39,520 nucleotides of DNA from Physcocola sp002396385 (GTDB taxonomy: Bacteria; Bacteroidota; Bacteroidia; Bacteroidales; Paludibacteraceae). The notes beneath the pieces were generated by a model. The model saw nothing but the letters and a program-made list of their open reading frames with translations, was not told where the DNA came from and did no database searches. Location of the stretch: contig CAMNDM010000035.1 of NCBI GenBank assembly GCA_946535435.1, positions 1 through 39,520 of the forward strand, written 5' to 3'. The position numbers and the translations under genes are program-made. Shown in pieces: positions 1 to 7,792 of this stretch; the first letter of the stretch is position 1; the number at the start of each line of letters is the position of its first letter.

Positions 1-259
1 ACCCAATTCCAGACCATCATCTTTGCCTCTTCCGACACCCCGAATGTCGGAGACCTGTCGGAGACGAAACTCACTGAGCGTCAGCAGAAAATGCTCAATC
101 TCATCAAAGAATCTCCGACAATAACCGGCAAACAACTGTCGGAGACTTTGTCGGTGAGCCAGCGCATCATCGAACGAGACCTCTATGCATTGCAGAATGC
201 TTGGTGTTTTGAAACACGAAGGTAAGGACAATGATGGGGTGTGGGTCATAGTTGAATGA
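1..259 (+). pseudogene. C-terminal end of a RecG-like/AAA_4 ATP-binding protein, frameshifted
   Basis: Frame 1 is open from the window edge and encodes a winged-helix-like tail (TERQQKMLNLIKESPTITGK, then a RIIERDLYALQNA helix), the C-terminal DNA-binding part found in the RecG-like/AlbA_2-AAA_4 putative helicase family of Bacteroidota. The frame ends early at TAA 223-225. If one T at 201-202 is skipped, the reading continues as GVLKHEGKDNDGVWVIVE and stops at TGA 257-259, which is the ending normal for this family (conserved GVL..EG...G.W). I therefore read a +1 frameshift, either a real lesion or a sequencing error. The N-terminal part lies outside the window. It converges on the next gene. 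Confidence 0.6.
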
Positions 260-271
260 AATTTCTTGTAA

Positions 272-3200
272 CTATTTCCGTATTAGTGTAAAATGACCGG
301 TGAAAGTCTGGTTGATGTCGTATACAATGATGTAATACCAATAGTCGTCGGAAGGAAGCGGATGTCCGTTGTAGATGCCATCCCATTCCTGGTCTGGGTC
401 CCTCGATTCTGATAGCAGTTTGCCATACCGGTTGTAGATATCTACTTTCAAATGAGCGTACTTATTCAAGTTCGTTATCTTCCATGTGTCGTTAATTCCA
501 TCGCCCTGCGGTGTGAAATAGCGAGGTATATTCAGTTCGTAGAATTGTGCAACAATTACGGTATCGCTGATACAGCCTAAATCGTCGCTGATTGTAATGT
601 TGTACTTCTTCCTAGGAATAACATCATCAATAGTGTTTTTATAATCGAAACCGTTTCCGAAGTCAAACATATACTGTCCTGTTCCACCGACACCTGTAAG
701 CGTAATGGTCTGTGCATTTTCCTGATTAGCCTCGACAGAAGGTATTGGTGCAACCACAATTGTCTTCTCTAAGTCCTTTATACATTTTCCATTTGTAGCC
801 CGCACGTAGTAGGTGGTTGTCTCATCGGGTAGCACCACGTGTTTGTTTCCGACAGCGATAGTATCGGAAAAGTCCGACGATGACGACCATATATAATGCT
901 CGTGTTTCGATTCTCCCGTAACATTGAGCGGAGCATTTTGCCCGATGCATACGGTTGTGTCGGAAACGGTCGCACCAACTGGTTCTGATACATGTACACT
1001 TATGCTTTGTGGCTGACCCAAGCAGCCTTCTATAGTTTTAGGTGTTAATGTATAACGTGTGGTTACATTTGGCTGGAACTGTTGGCTTTGTGCAGTCATA
1101 TATATGTCATTTGATGTAACTATTTCTCCAACCGGCTCCACATTTAACAGTAAGTTATTCTCAGAAAATGGGAAATCGGTGTAAATGTCGACATAGTCGC
1201 CCTTACAAATAGAGTCTGCCGTTGCAGAAAATGCGTATAACGCAGGCACTGTGTCCACTTTTACATGAATAGTAGCTTCTTTCTCTGGGCAATAATCGGG
1301 TGTCGCCTTTAAAGTAAAGATCACATCTTTTTGCAAATTGTATTGTATAGAGTCGGAGTAGCCGTCAAAGTTGTCGGCTATGATTTTCTTTTGGCCGACC
1401 ACTATTCCATCGTTAGATTCGTACAATACAACAGAAGTTGATTTTTTCGCATTCTTTAAGTGCAGGTTTAATGTATAATTCTCACCTCTGCAGACTGAAT
1501 TCGCGCCACTGAGCTCTAGTTCTACAGGTACTTCCACTTCAACCAGCTCTATATTTGAGTAGGTGTCGGGGCAGGCTCCGTTTTGGGTAGAGTGTATGCG
1601 GTAGAACGTGTTCTTGGTCGGATTTACCACTTTCTGTGTGGACAGGTCGTTTTCAAAAGTGGTGAAATTGGCTGCACCTTCTTCCTGTTCCTCCCAAACA
1701 ATCGTGTTAGCGGTGCCGTAGTCAGCGGTGAGCGTCACATCACCGTTGGTGCAAACAGCTGTTTGTGAAGCCACAAGCGACAAAACTGGCTCACTATCGA
1801 CAGTTACGCTCACACTTTCAGATGCGCTCGGACATAATTTGCCATAGGCCGTGGCCGTGTATATGCAACTCTGGGTAGGGGTGTCATTTGTTTTATACGA
1901 GTCGGCAATTGGAGTCGTTTCGTTGTCAGTGGTCCGTTCCCAAACCACAGCATCAGGTTCCCCGTCGGCATTGGCCACCAGGTAGACCATAGTGCCCGAA
2001 CAGATCCTCGTCTCCAATGGTTCTATGCTGATGTGCACCGAATCTTCAGTGGTCACGCTGACTGCATCCGAGTAGGTGTCGGGGCAGGCTCCGTTCTGGG
2101 TGGAGTGTATGCGGTAAGCCGTATTCTTGGTTGGATTTACTACTTTCTGTGTGGTCAGGTCGTTTGCAAAAGTGGTGAAATCGGCTGCACCCTCTGCTTG
2201 TTCTTCCCAAACAATCGTGTTAGCGGTGCCGTAGTCAGCGGTGAGCGTCACATCACCGTTGGTGCAGACAGCCGTTTGTGAAGCCACAAGAGAAAGTTTG
2301 GCAGGTGCATCGACTTTTACGGTAAACGTGTCGGAAACACCCTGTAAACATTGTTCGATTAGCGTGTCGGTAACCGCATAATAAGCCGTCTCAACCAGCG
2401 GACTTACCGTTAGTTGCAACGAATTGCCTGCGTTAAAGACGGAAAAATCGTCCGACGGAGTCTCTTTTTTATACCATTTGACTTTATCGGCAACAGAAGG
2501 AGAAAGAAGAAGTGTAGCAGAACCATTTTCACATATCGCATTAACGCCCGCTATCTTCATCGGCACTCTCTCGAACTTTTTAGCCTTTATCGTAATGAAA
2601 GCCGAATCGGACTGGCAGGTGTCATTCCAGGCCACTACACAATACGTTCTATCAATCTTGTCGAAAACGGAAATAGATTTACCTCCGCCGATTACGTTCC
2701 ATTCTTTCGTGTCAGCGTCTTGTTGGCTCCATTCATATTTACTAATATTTGCAGAATTGTTTGCTGAAGCCGTAAGTTTAACTTTATCGGTACAGAAGAA
2801 CTGCTTGTCAGACACAACAGACAGTTCCGGAGTCAGACAATGACAAGTAAGTGTTGACACATTACTGATCTTATAGAGGCTGCAAGGGTCGTTTGAGTAA
2901 CCGTTTTCTGCAATAAACTCTCCAGAAGCCTTGTCTTTAGAGATGATGACGCGGTAACGTATTCCCTCGTCAGACGATAGAAAAGGAACTGAATAAGTAT
3001 AGACATTGTAACCACTTTGGGGTACTGTCTTCCATGTCTGTCCGCCGTCTACCGAACCTTGCCAAGTGCAGTATACGGTCGGCAACAAACTTTCCCATTC
3101 AGACATACCCGATAATTCCAATTGGGTCCATTCTCCACAAATTCCATCCATGTCTTTCTTCATACCCACCCCAAGTACGTTTTCAGGGAGGTCTTTTTGG

Positions 3201-4252
3201 CAAGCGATAAGCGAAATGTCGTCAATCGCCATATCGTTCCCCCATAGATTCTTGATGGCACTGTCGTATATGCGGAGAGTGACGTTCTTATTGTTGCCAG
3301 AGTTGAAACTCACGCCGTAGTTGTACCACGTGGAAATGCCATAATCGGAAAGAGGGACATCTCCCGACTTGTTAGTTGCAAGCACCGTAACACCATCGTC
3401 GCCAATAATCTCAAACGTAAAGTTACAATGGGCAAACACAGCGTCTGGTTTACCCGTAGCCCCTCCTGATATACACATCGCATATAGCGAGAAATAGTAC
3501 CAGGTGTCGTCACACAAGTCAAAATCGATTTTTTTCTCGTATAGTAAGACATCAGGAGCCCCTCCATCCACATTATTTATAATCAGGAAACCTCCATCTT
3601 TATTACCCGTGTGGTCCGTGCCTCCCGAAAACCAGTTGTAGGAAGGCAGAGAGCCATCGGCGGAATGGGAGACAACCGCATATCTACCGTCACCGATGTT
3701 TGTGCCGGCACTCGAGTTATATTTGCCCGCAAATTTCAGATTCACCAGGTTTTCGCACTCGCGACGCTCGCCCCTCGGAACACTTTTGAAGTCTTCCTTC
3801 CAAACAACCAGTCTGTTTTCTCCATCACCGCAGATATTGGGGTTGCACTGCAGGGTAACTACATCCGATACCGCATAATCGCCAACGGACTGCCCGTCCA
3901 ATACGAATTCGTTTGCCACTTCTTCCGACTCGCCTATCACCACACGATAAAGCTGCTTCGTCCCGTCGTAGTTCACTACAGAAATAGACGTGACGTCTTC
4001 ACCCCGGTCGGGCAGGTTTTGCCACGATGCGCCATCGTTGTCAGACCGCTGCCAAATAAAATAGGGCGTGGCGTAATTCACTTGCAGGCTCAGTAACTCA
4101 ATTTCATGCTGTTCGCCGCATATAAATCCGCTGTGTATCTTATTTTTCTTGTCAATGAATATTTTTTGTGCGAAGCCGTTCACAGAAACGAATATCGTAC
4201 AAATACACAATATATATTTGGAAAAGAATAAAAATGGTCTCAATAATGACAT
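272..4252 (-). CDS. Large secreted Ig-repeat protein with T9SS type-B (CHU_C/gliding-type) sorting domain
   Basis: A 1326-residue surface or secreted protein. Residues 1-29 are a signal peptide (hydrophobic stretch ending NGFAQ). The middle is a string of Ig/PKD-like modules with paired cysteines (motifs such as ICSGT, VCTNGDVTL, VCRGENY, VCIGQNAPL). The last ~85 residues are a T9SS type-B sorting domain: NIPRYFTPQGDGINDTW, then VDIYNRYGKLL and W.G...G...P..DYWY. Such proteins are exported by the Sec system, moved across the outer membrane by type IX secretion and anchored or released. Two Ig modules are near-identical copies (see repeats). A good promoter lies just upstream. The ligand or adhesin role cannot be read from the sequence. 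Confidence 0.88.
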   Translation of the reverse strand: MSLLRPFLFFSKYILCICTIFVSVNGFAQKIFIDKKNKIHSGFICGEQHEIELLSLQVNYATPYFIWQRSDNDGASWQNLPDRGEDVTSISVVNYDGTKQLYRVVIGESEEVANEFVLDGQSVGDYAVSDVVTLQCNPNICGDGENRLVVWKEDFKSVPRGERRECENLVNLKFAGKYNSSAGTNIGDGRYAVVSHSADGSLPSYNWFSGGTDHTGNKDGGFLIINNVDGGAPDVLLYEKKIDFDLCDDTWYYFSLYAMCISGGATGKPDAVFAHCNFTFEIIGDDGVTVLATNKSGDVPLSDYGISTWYNYGVSFNSGNNKNVTLRIYDSAIKNLWGNDMAIDDISLIACQKDLPENVLGVGMKKDMDGICGEWTQLELSGMSEWESLLPTVYCTWQGSVDGGQTWKTVPQSGYNVYTYSVPFLSSDEGIRYRVIISKDKASGEFIAENGYSNDPCSLYKISNVSTLTCHCLTPELSVVSDKQFFCTDKVKLTASANNSANISKYEWSQQDADTKEWNVIGGGKSISVFDKIDRTYCVVAWNDTCQSDSAFITIKAKKFERVPMKIAGVNAICENGSATLLLSPSVADKVKWYKKETPSDDFSVFNAGNSLQLTVSPLVETAYYAVTDTLIEQCLQGVSDTFTVKVDAPAKLSLVASQTAVCTNGDVTLTADYGTANTIVWEEQAEGAADFTTFANDLTTQKVVNPTKNTAYRIHSTQNGACPDTYSDAVSVTTEDSVHISIEPLETRICSGTMVYLVANADGEPDAVVWERTTDNETTPIADSYKTNDTPTQSCIYTATAYGKLCPSASESVSVTVDSEPVLSLVASQTAVCTNGDVTLTADYGTANTIVWEEQEEGAANFTTFENDLSTQKVVNPTKNTFYRIHSTQNGACPDTYSNIELVEVEVPVELELSGANSVCRGENYTLNLHLKNAKKSTSVVLYESNDGIVVGQKKIIADNFDGYSDSIQYNLQKDVIFTLKATPDYCPEKEATIHVKVDTVPALYAFSATADSICKGDYVDIYTDFPFSENNLLLNVEPVGEIVTSNDIYMTAQSQQFQPNVTTRYTLTPKTIEGCLGQPQSISVHVSEPVGATVSDTTVCIGQNAPLNVTGESKHEHYIWSSSSDFSDTIAVGNKHVVLPDETTTYYVRATNGKCIKDLEKTIVVAPIPSVEANQENAQTITLTGVGGTGQYMFDFGNGFDYKNTIDDVIPRKKYNITISDDLGCISDTVIVAQFYELNIPRYFTPQGDGINDTWKITNLNKYAHLKVDIYNRYGKLLSESRDPDQEWDGIYNGHPLPSDDYWYYIIVYDINQTFTGHFTLIRK
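1557..1783 (-). repeat. Ig-module direct repeat, copy 1
   Basis: About 227 bp encoding a module with VCTNGDVTLTADYGTANTIV and later NGACPDTYS. It is nearly identical to 2070-2296, offset by 513 bp, so one module pair was duplicated inside the gene. Confidence 0.8.
2070..2296 (-). repeat. Ig-module direct repeat, copy 2
   Basis: Second copy of the 227-bp module at 1557-1783. It differs by scattered substitutions only (for example EEQAEGAAD in this copy versus EEQEEGAAN in the other). Confidence 0.8.
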
Positions 4253-4313
4253 CTTAACATTACTTCTAATTAGAAAAGAAATCTGGTTAAATTGGATAAC
4301 AACAGTATTTCTA

Positions 4314-4343
4314 CAAAATTAATAAATATTTGTATTTTTCCAA
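4314..4343 (-). promoter_or_regulatory. Promoter of the T9SS Ig-repeat gene
   Basis: On the minus strand TTG (4341-4343), 19 nt, then TAATTTTG (4314-4321) match the Bacteroidota TTG-N19-TAnnTTTG promoter. Transcription would start near 4307, leaving a leader of about 55 nt. Confidence 0.7.
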
Positions 4344-4510
4344 TTACGACAGATAAGGTTTATTTTACATATAACATATTTTTTCCACAAATTGTAGGTT
4401 AATACACGTACGACGGCTAAAGTTCATTTTTTGGGGGAATAATGTTCACATCAGTATCCTTGCTTCAAATAGATGTTTCCCATATAAGGCAATTAAAAAG
4501 AAGGAGTCCG

Positions 4511-5419
4511 TCAGTTTGTGCACGTGGAAACTTTTTGTTGCTTGTTGTTCTTTTGTGCGATGAACATTCCTATAATCAAGATGACAGCACCGGCTATTGC
4601 CATTGGTGTGATGCGTTCGTTGAGAATCAGGTAACCGCCCAACATAGAAATAAGGCACTGGCTGTAGATGTAGTTCGAAGACTTCACGGTCCCCAACCTT
4701 TTCATAACCCAATTCCAAATCAAAAATCCCGCTGTGGTAGCGCCCAGGCCCAAGAATAGCAGGTTGCCGGCAACAACGGGTCTGAGCAGCAGCGTAGAAC
4801 TGCATTTAAGCGGTTCAACCAAAGCGAAGTAGGGCAATATGGTTAAAACACCATAGCCGAAGACCTTCCGGGTAACGAACCGGATATCGTACTTTTCCAG
4901 CATCTTCCGCATAAGTAGTGAGTAGAAGGTCCAAGTTAAGGATGCCGCCAACGCCAACATATCGCCTTTAGGGTTCAGGTGCAATATAAACCGGCCATTC
5001 AGCACTACCAGTGCCATACCGGAAAAAGCCAGCAACGACCCGCCCAACTGCACAAAGCCCAGACGTTCGTTTTTATAAATAACAGCCGTCAACAACGCGG
5101 TTAGCAGTGGAGTGGTACTGACCAGAATGCTGACGTTTGATGCGGTTGAGTAAATAAGCGACTGGTTCTCGGTCAGGAAGTAGAGCGACCCGCCCAACAC
5201 CCCCAATGCGACCATAGCCAATTCGTCTCGCCAACCGGCCGTCCACATTTTCCTATGGGAAAAGAGGCTGATGCAGACATAGGCCATCAGAAAGCGGTAA
5301 AAGAAGATGTCGGCAGGGGAAAGCCCGTGGCTCAATAACACTTTACTGCTGATAAAGGTTGACCCCCAAACACTAACTACCAACAGTGCGCACACATGAC
5401 CCGAAAATTCTTTTCCCAT
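4511..5419 (-). CDS. DMT-superfamily (EamA) transporter
   Basis: A 302-residue inner-membrane protein with two EamA repeats and about ten hydrophobic segments. The N-terminus carries the family signature (VSVWGSTFISSKVLLSHGLSP followed by FFYRF), and the second half repeats the pattern (FLGLGATTAGFLIWNWVMKR; VKSSNYIYSQCLISMLGGYL). The usual role is export of small metabolites or amino acids; the substrate cannot be predicted. The lysine-rich tail (AQKNNKQQK) is cytosolic. It is divergent from the TPR gene at 5561. Start chosen at ATG 5419, which keeps the whole first membrane segment. Confidence 0.9.
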   Translation of the reverse strand: MGKEFSGHVCALLVVSVWGSTFISSKVLLSHGLSPADIFFYRFLMAYVCISLFSHRKMWTAGWRDELAMVALGVLGGSLYFLTENQSLIYSTASNVSILVSTTPLLTALLTAVIYKNERLGFVQLGGSLLAFSGMALVVLNGRFILHLNPKGDMLALAASLTWTFYSLLMRKMLEKYDIRFVTRKVFGYGVLTILPYFALVEPLKCSSTLLLRPVVAGNLLFLGLGATTAGFLIWNWVMKRLGTVKSSNYIYSQCLISMLGGYLILNERITPMAIAGAVILIIGMFIAQKNNKQQKVSTCTN

Positions 5420-5445
5420 CTCTTAACCTGTCTTGAAAACCACTT

Positions 5446-5453
5446 CAAAATTA
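5446..5453 (-). promoter_or_regulatory. Candidate -7 box for the DMT transporter
   Basis: Minus-strand TAATTTTG fits TAnnTTTG and lies 27 nt before the start codon. No clear TTG -33 element is seen. Confidence 0.4.
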
Positions 5454-5527
5454 CTACTTTTTCCTGTGATTATAGTCCTCTTATCGAAAATCGGAAATAT
5501 AGATTTTTTTCATACAACTACTTTTCT

Positions 5528-5535
5528 TATATTTG
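5528..5535 (+). promoter_or_regulatory. -7 box TATATTTG for the TPR gene
   Basis: Matches TAnnTTTG exactly and sits 25 nt before ATG 5561. Together with that start codon it argues against the longer frame that begins at 5396. Confidence 0.55.
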
Positions 5536-5560
5536 TTTTGCTTTCAAACAATATCAAAAT

Positions 5561-6517
5561 ATGCGCATAAACGTACGAAAAATCCTATTCTTTATTGTGG
5601 CAGCCGTTTTTAGTAATCACGTGTTGGCGGCGAACCACCACGATGAGTTTTTCGGCTTCATTAAGGCAAAAGACACCGTTCAGGCAAGAAAATCCCTCAT
5701 AAACTGGCAAAAAGAAGAACCTAATTCCGCTGATATGTATGCTGGATGGTATAACTATTACTACTGGTCGGGCACGCGGGAAAATATAAGCCAATCGGTG
5801 AACCTTCCCGATGGAGTGGACGATTATTTGTTGATTAGTGACTCAACGGGTAAACATACCGGCTACCTCTATTCTATAGTTTCGTATTGTAAAGACTCCA
5901 TTGAACAGGCTTTTCGGTTACTCGACGAAGGTACAGCAAAAAATCCACAGCGACTGGACCTGCATTTCGGACGTGTCTACCTCATGTTTAAAGTGGCCAA
6001 TGGTCCATCTACAAGCGTATGCGCCCAGGTTGCGGAAAAATGGGACAATAAAGCGACGCTGATGGATATATCGGACTATTTATGCCAACTGCTTGATGCG
6101 TCTGACACTAAAAACTGGTTATGGTTGAATAGCGAGAAAATGGATGATGGCGAGGAGTTCTTTTACGACAATATGCAGTCTTATTTCGTGGAATTTATGG
6201 GGAAAGCCGATTTTGAAGCCGCTGAAAAACTGGTTGACAAACTGCTTACAAAAAAACAGACGCTGAAGTTCCGTGCCGATAAAGCCAGCCTGCTGGCGAG
6301 TAAGGGTGAGTACAGTAAGGCAGTTTCCATCTTTTCCATCATTCACAAAGACTACCCGAAAGACGACATTGTAACATGGAACACCGCTATGTGCTATGAA
6401 AAGATGGGCGACACTAAAAATGCGTTGAAATACTATAAGAAAATTGAAAAATCGACCGATGTGGAATGGCAGTCAAAAGCTAAAGAAGCAGTCTTTAAAT
6501 TAAAGATGAAAAAATAA
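5561..6517 (+). CDS. Exported TPR-repeat protein of unknown role
   Basis: A 318-residue protein from ATG 5561. The frame can be extended upstream to 5396, but that extension overlaps the divergent gene and precedes the promoter, while ATG 5561 opens a signal peptide (KILFFIVAAVFSNHVLAANH). The body is alpha-helical. TPR-like repeats are clearest at the C-terminus: ADKASLLASKGEYSKAVSIF and TWNTAMCYEKMGDTKNALKY. It is likely periplasmic or outer-membrane-associated and probably a protein-interaction scaffold; partner unknown. It converges on the next gene with a 4-nt gap. Confidence 0.8.
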   Translation: MRINVRKILFFIVAAVFSNHVLAANHHDEFFGFIKAKDTVQARKSLINWQKEEPNSADMYAGWYNYYYWSGTRENISQSVNLPDGVDDYLLISDSTGKHTGYLYSIVSYCKDSIEQAFRLLDEGTAKNPQRLDLHFGRVYLMFKVANGPSTSVCAQVAEKWDNKATLMDISDYLCQLLDASDTKNWLWLNSEKMDDGEEFFYDNMQSYFVEFMGKADFEAAEKLVDKLLTKKQTLKFRADKASLLASKGEYSKAVSIFSIIHKDYPKDDIVTWNTAMCYEKMGDTKNALKYYKKIEKSTDVEWQSKAKEAVFKLKMKK

Positions 6518-6521
6518 GCTT

Positions 6522-7355
6522 TTAATGCGAGGCTATCACTTCAAAGTCCTGGCAATCGAATACACTGGAAATGTGGCTGGAAAGCTTCTTTGACGGTTTT
6601 TCCTTTGCGAATTCCTTGTTTAGCAGTTCGAGCAGAGTGGTATCGTACCGGTAGCCCTCTTCGGCCACCTTATCGGGCAGTGTTACCTGGTAGTAGACAC
6701 CCCTATAGCCGTCGTTCCACATAAACTTGTAGGTGGCTGTAAGGTTTTTATAGGGAAGGCTGTAGCATTTCACACGGTCAAAATCGTCTTCCTTCTCTGG
6801 TTTTTCCGGATTTCTGTCGTCGCTTACAGGAACGTCGTAAAGCGCCATCAATCTCGGGTCGATCTCTTCAACGGCCGAACTCACCAGCCATTCGTCAGCC
6901 GACATTATATGGAACAACAGGAAAATAGTGTTGCAATGGTTATTTAAAAGGTTCTTCAAGCAGGCGGCAAGTTGCTCTCCGTTACTATTCGCACCGATAA
7001 TAAAGACACACGTCTGGTTCACTGGCTGAAAATCTGCATCAGGAAGACCGCAGAAAGCCAACTGTTTGATGTCTCCGTCTAAAAATCTGGAAAGAAGAAG
7101 ATGGTTGTCCCGAGGTCTTTCAGCCTGGCACACACATATATCTTGACAAAGGGCAGAAGCCTGTTCCGCATCGTCGCACACAACGGCAATCTGTTCGTCA
7201 GCGAACTTCAACATCAACTGACGAACCACCCACTCTTTCTGTCTGCGTTTCACCTGTTCTTCCCGTTTTTCGTTCAGAATACGGGAAGTACCCGCATCGG
7301 GAATGAGGCGGAACAGATATAATCTGGATGTATTGTTAACCGCTTCCTTTGCCAT
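6522..7355 (-). CDS. Conserved hypothetical protein (Bacteroidales family, function unknown)
   Basis: A 277-residue cytosolic protein starting at ATG 7355; upstream in-frame codons to 7442 run through the promoter and are not used. It begins MAKEAVNNTSRLYLFRLIPD, has a basic helix (NEKREEQVKRRQKEWVVRQL) and a central alpha/beta region (QTCVFIIGANSNGEQLAACL; TIFLLFHIMSADEWLVSSAV), then an acidic linker (EKPEKEDDFDRV) and a C-terminal beta-rich part. No catalytic motif or signal peptide is seen. I do not recognise it with confidence; it may belong to a domain of unknown function restricted to Bacteroidales. Confidence 0.7.
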   Translation of the reverse strand: MAKEAVNNTSRLYLFRLIPDAGTSRILNEKREEQVKRRQKEWVVRQLMLKFADEQIAVVCDDAEQASALCQDICVCQAERPRDNHLLLSRFLDGDIKQLAFCGLPDADFQPVNQTCVFIIGANSNGEQLAACLKNLLNNHCNTIFLLFHIMSADEWLVSSAVEEIDPRLMALYDVPVSDDRNPEKPEKEDDFDRVKCYSLPYKNLTATYKFMWNDGYRGVYYQVTLPDKVAEEGYRYDTTLLELLNKEFAKEKPSKKLSSHISSVFDCQDFEVIASH

Positions 7356-7376
7356 CGGCTTTCTCTTTTGTCCATA

Positions 7377-7384
7377 CAAATATA
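7377..7384 (-). promoter_or_regulatory. -7 box TATATTTG upstream of the 6522-7355 gene
   Basis: Minus-strand TATATTTG, 21 nt before ATG 7355. It supports the shorter start. Confidence 0.55.
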
Positions 7385-7424
7385 AGAAATTTGCAGGTAT
7401 TGTTAAAATAGGGTATTCAAGTAA

Positions 7425-7456
7425 AAAAGCCACAGACCTCACGGCTTGTGGCTTTT
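7425..7456. terminator. Symmetric hairpin AAAAGCCACA/TGTGGCTTTT
   Basis: A 10-bp perfect stem with a 12-nt loop, flanked by A on one side and T on the other, so it looks like a bidirectional intrinsic terminator. It sits between two divergent genes, where no transcript is expected to end. The rest of 7457-7729 shows no ORF or structure I can support. Confidence 0.4.
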
Positions 7457-7729
7457 AATGTTGTTAGCTTTATATCATAATGAAACGATATGTAAATATA
7501 ATCATTAATCTGTTATCCGCAACTTTTGGCCATATGCTTTACAACATATTCAAACCCTCTTGCAGTTTTTCAGCCTTCCATTAACTGTAATTGACGTATG
7601 CACCAGCGAATCGTATCACCTTAGTAAATGCTGCGATTGATATTGGTCCGACCCCGATGTGGGTATGTGTTTAAAGTAAAAATTACAATGAAAGCCATAA
7701 ATGTCATAACAGGCCAATCTCCGATAGTC

Positions 7730-7737
7730 TAAATTTG
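7730..7737 (+). promoter_or_regulatory. -7 box TAAATTTG of the GH43 gene
   Basis: Fits TAnnTTTG, 55-61 nt before the candidate start codons 7793 and 7799. No clear TTG element upstream. Confidence 0.45.
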
Positions 7738-7792
7738 CCTTTGATAGTAAGACATATGGTTAACACCTTTGTATAAAATTTTGATTCGGTAG

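Noticed and set aside
2414..4096. Plus-strand open frames within the T9SS protein gene
   Set aside because: They lie antisense to a full-length protein with recognised domains and have no family pattern.
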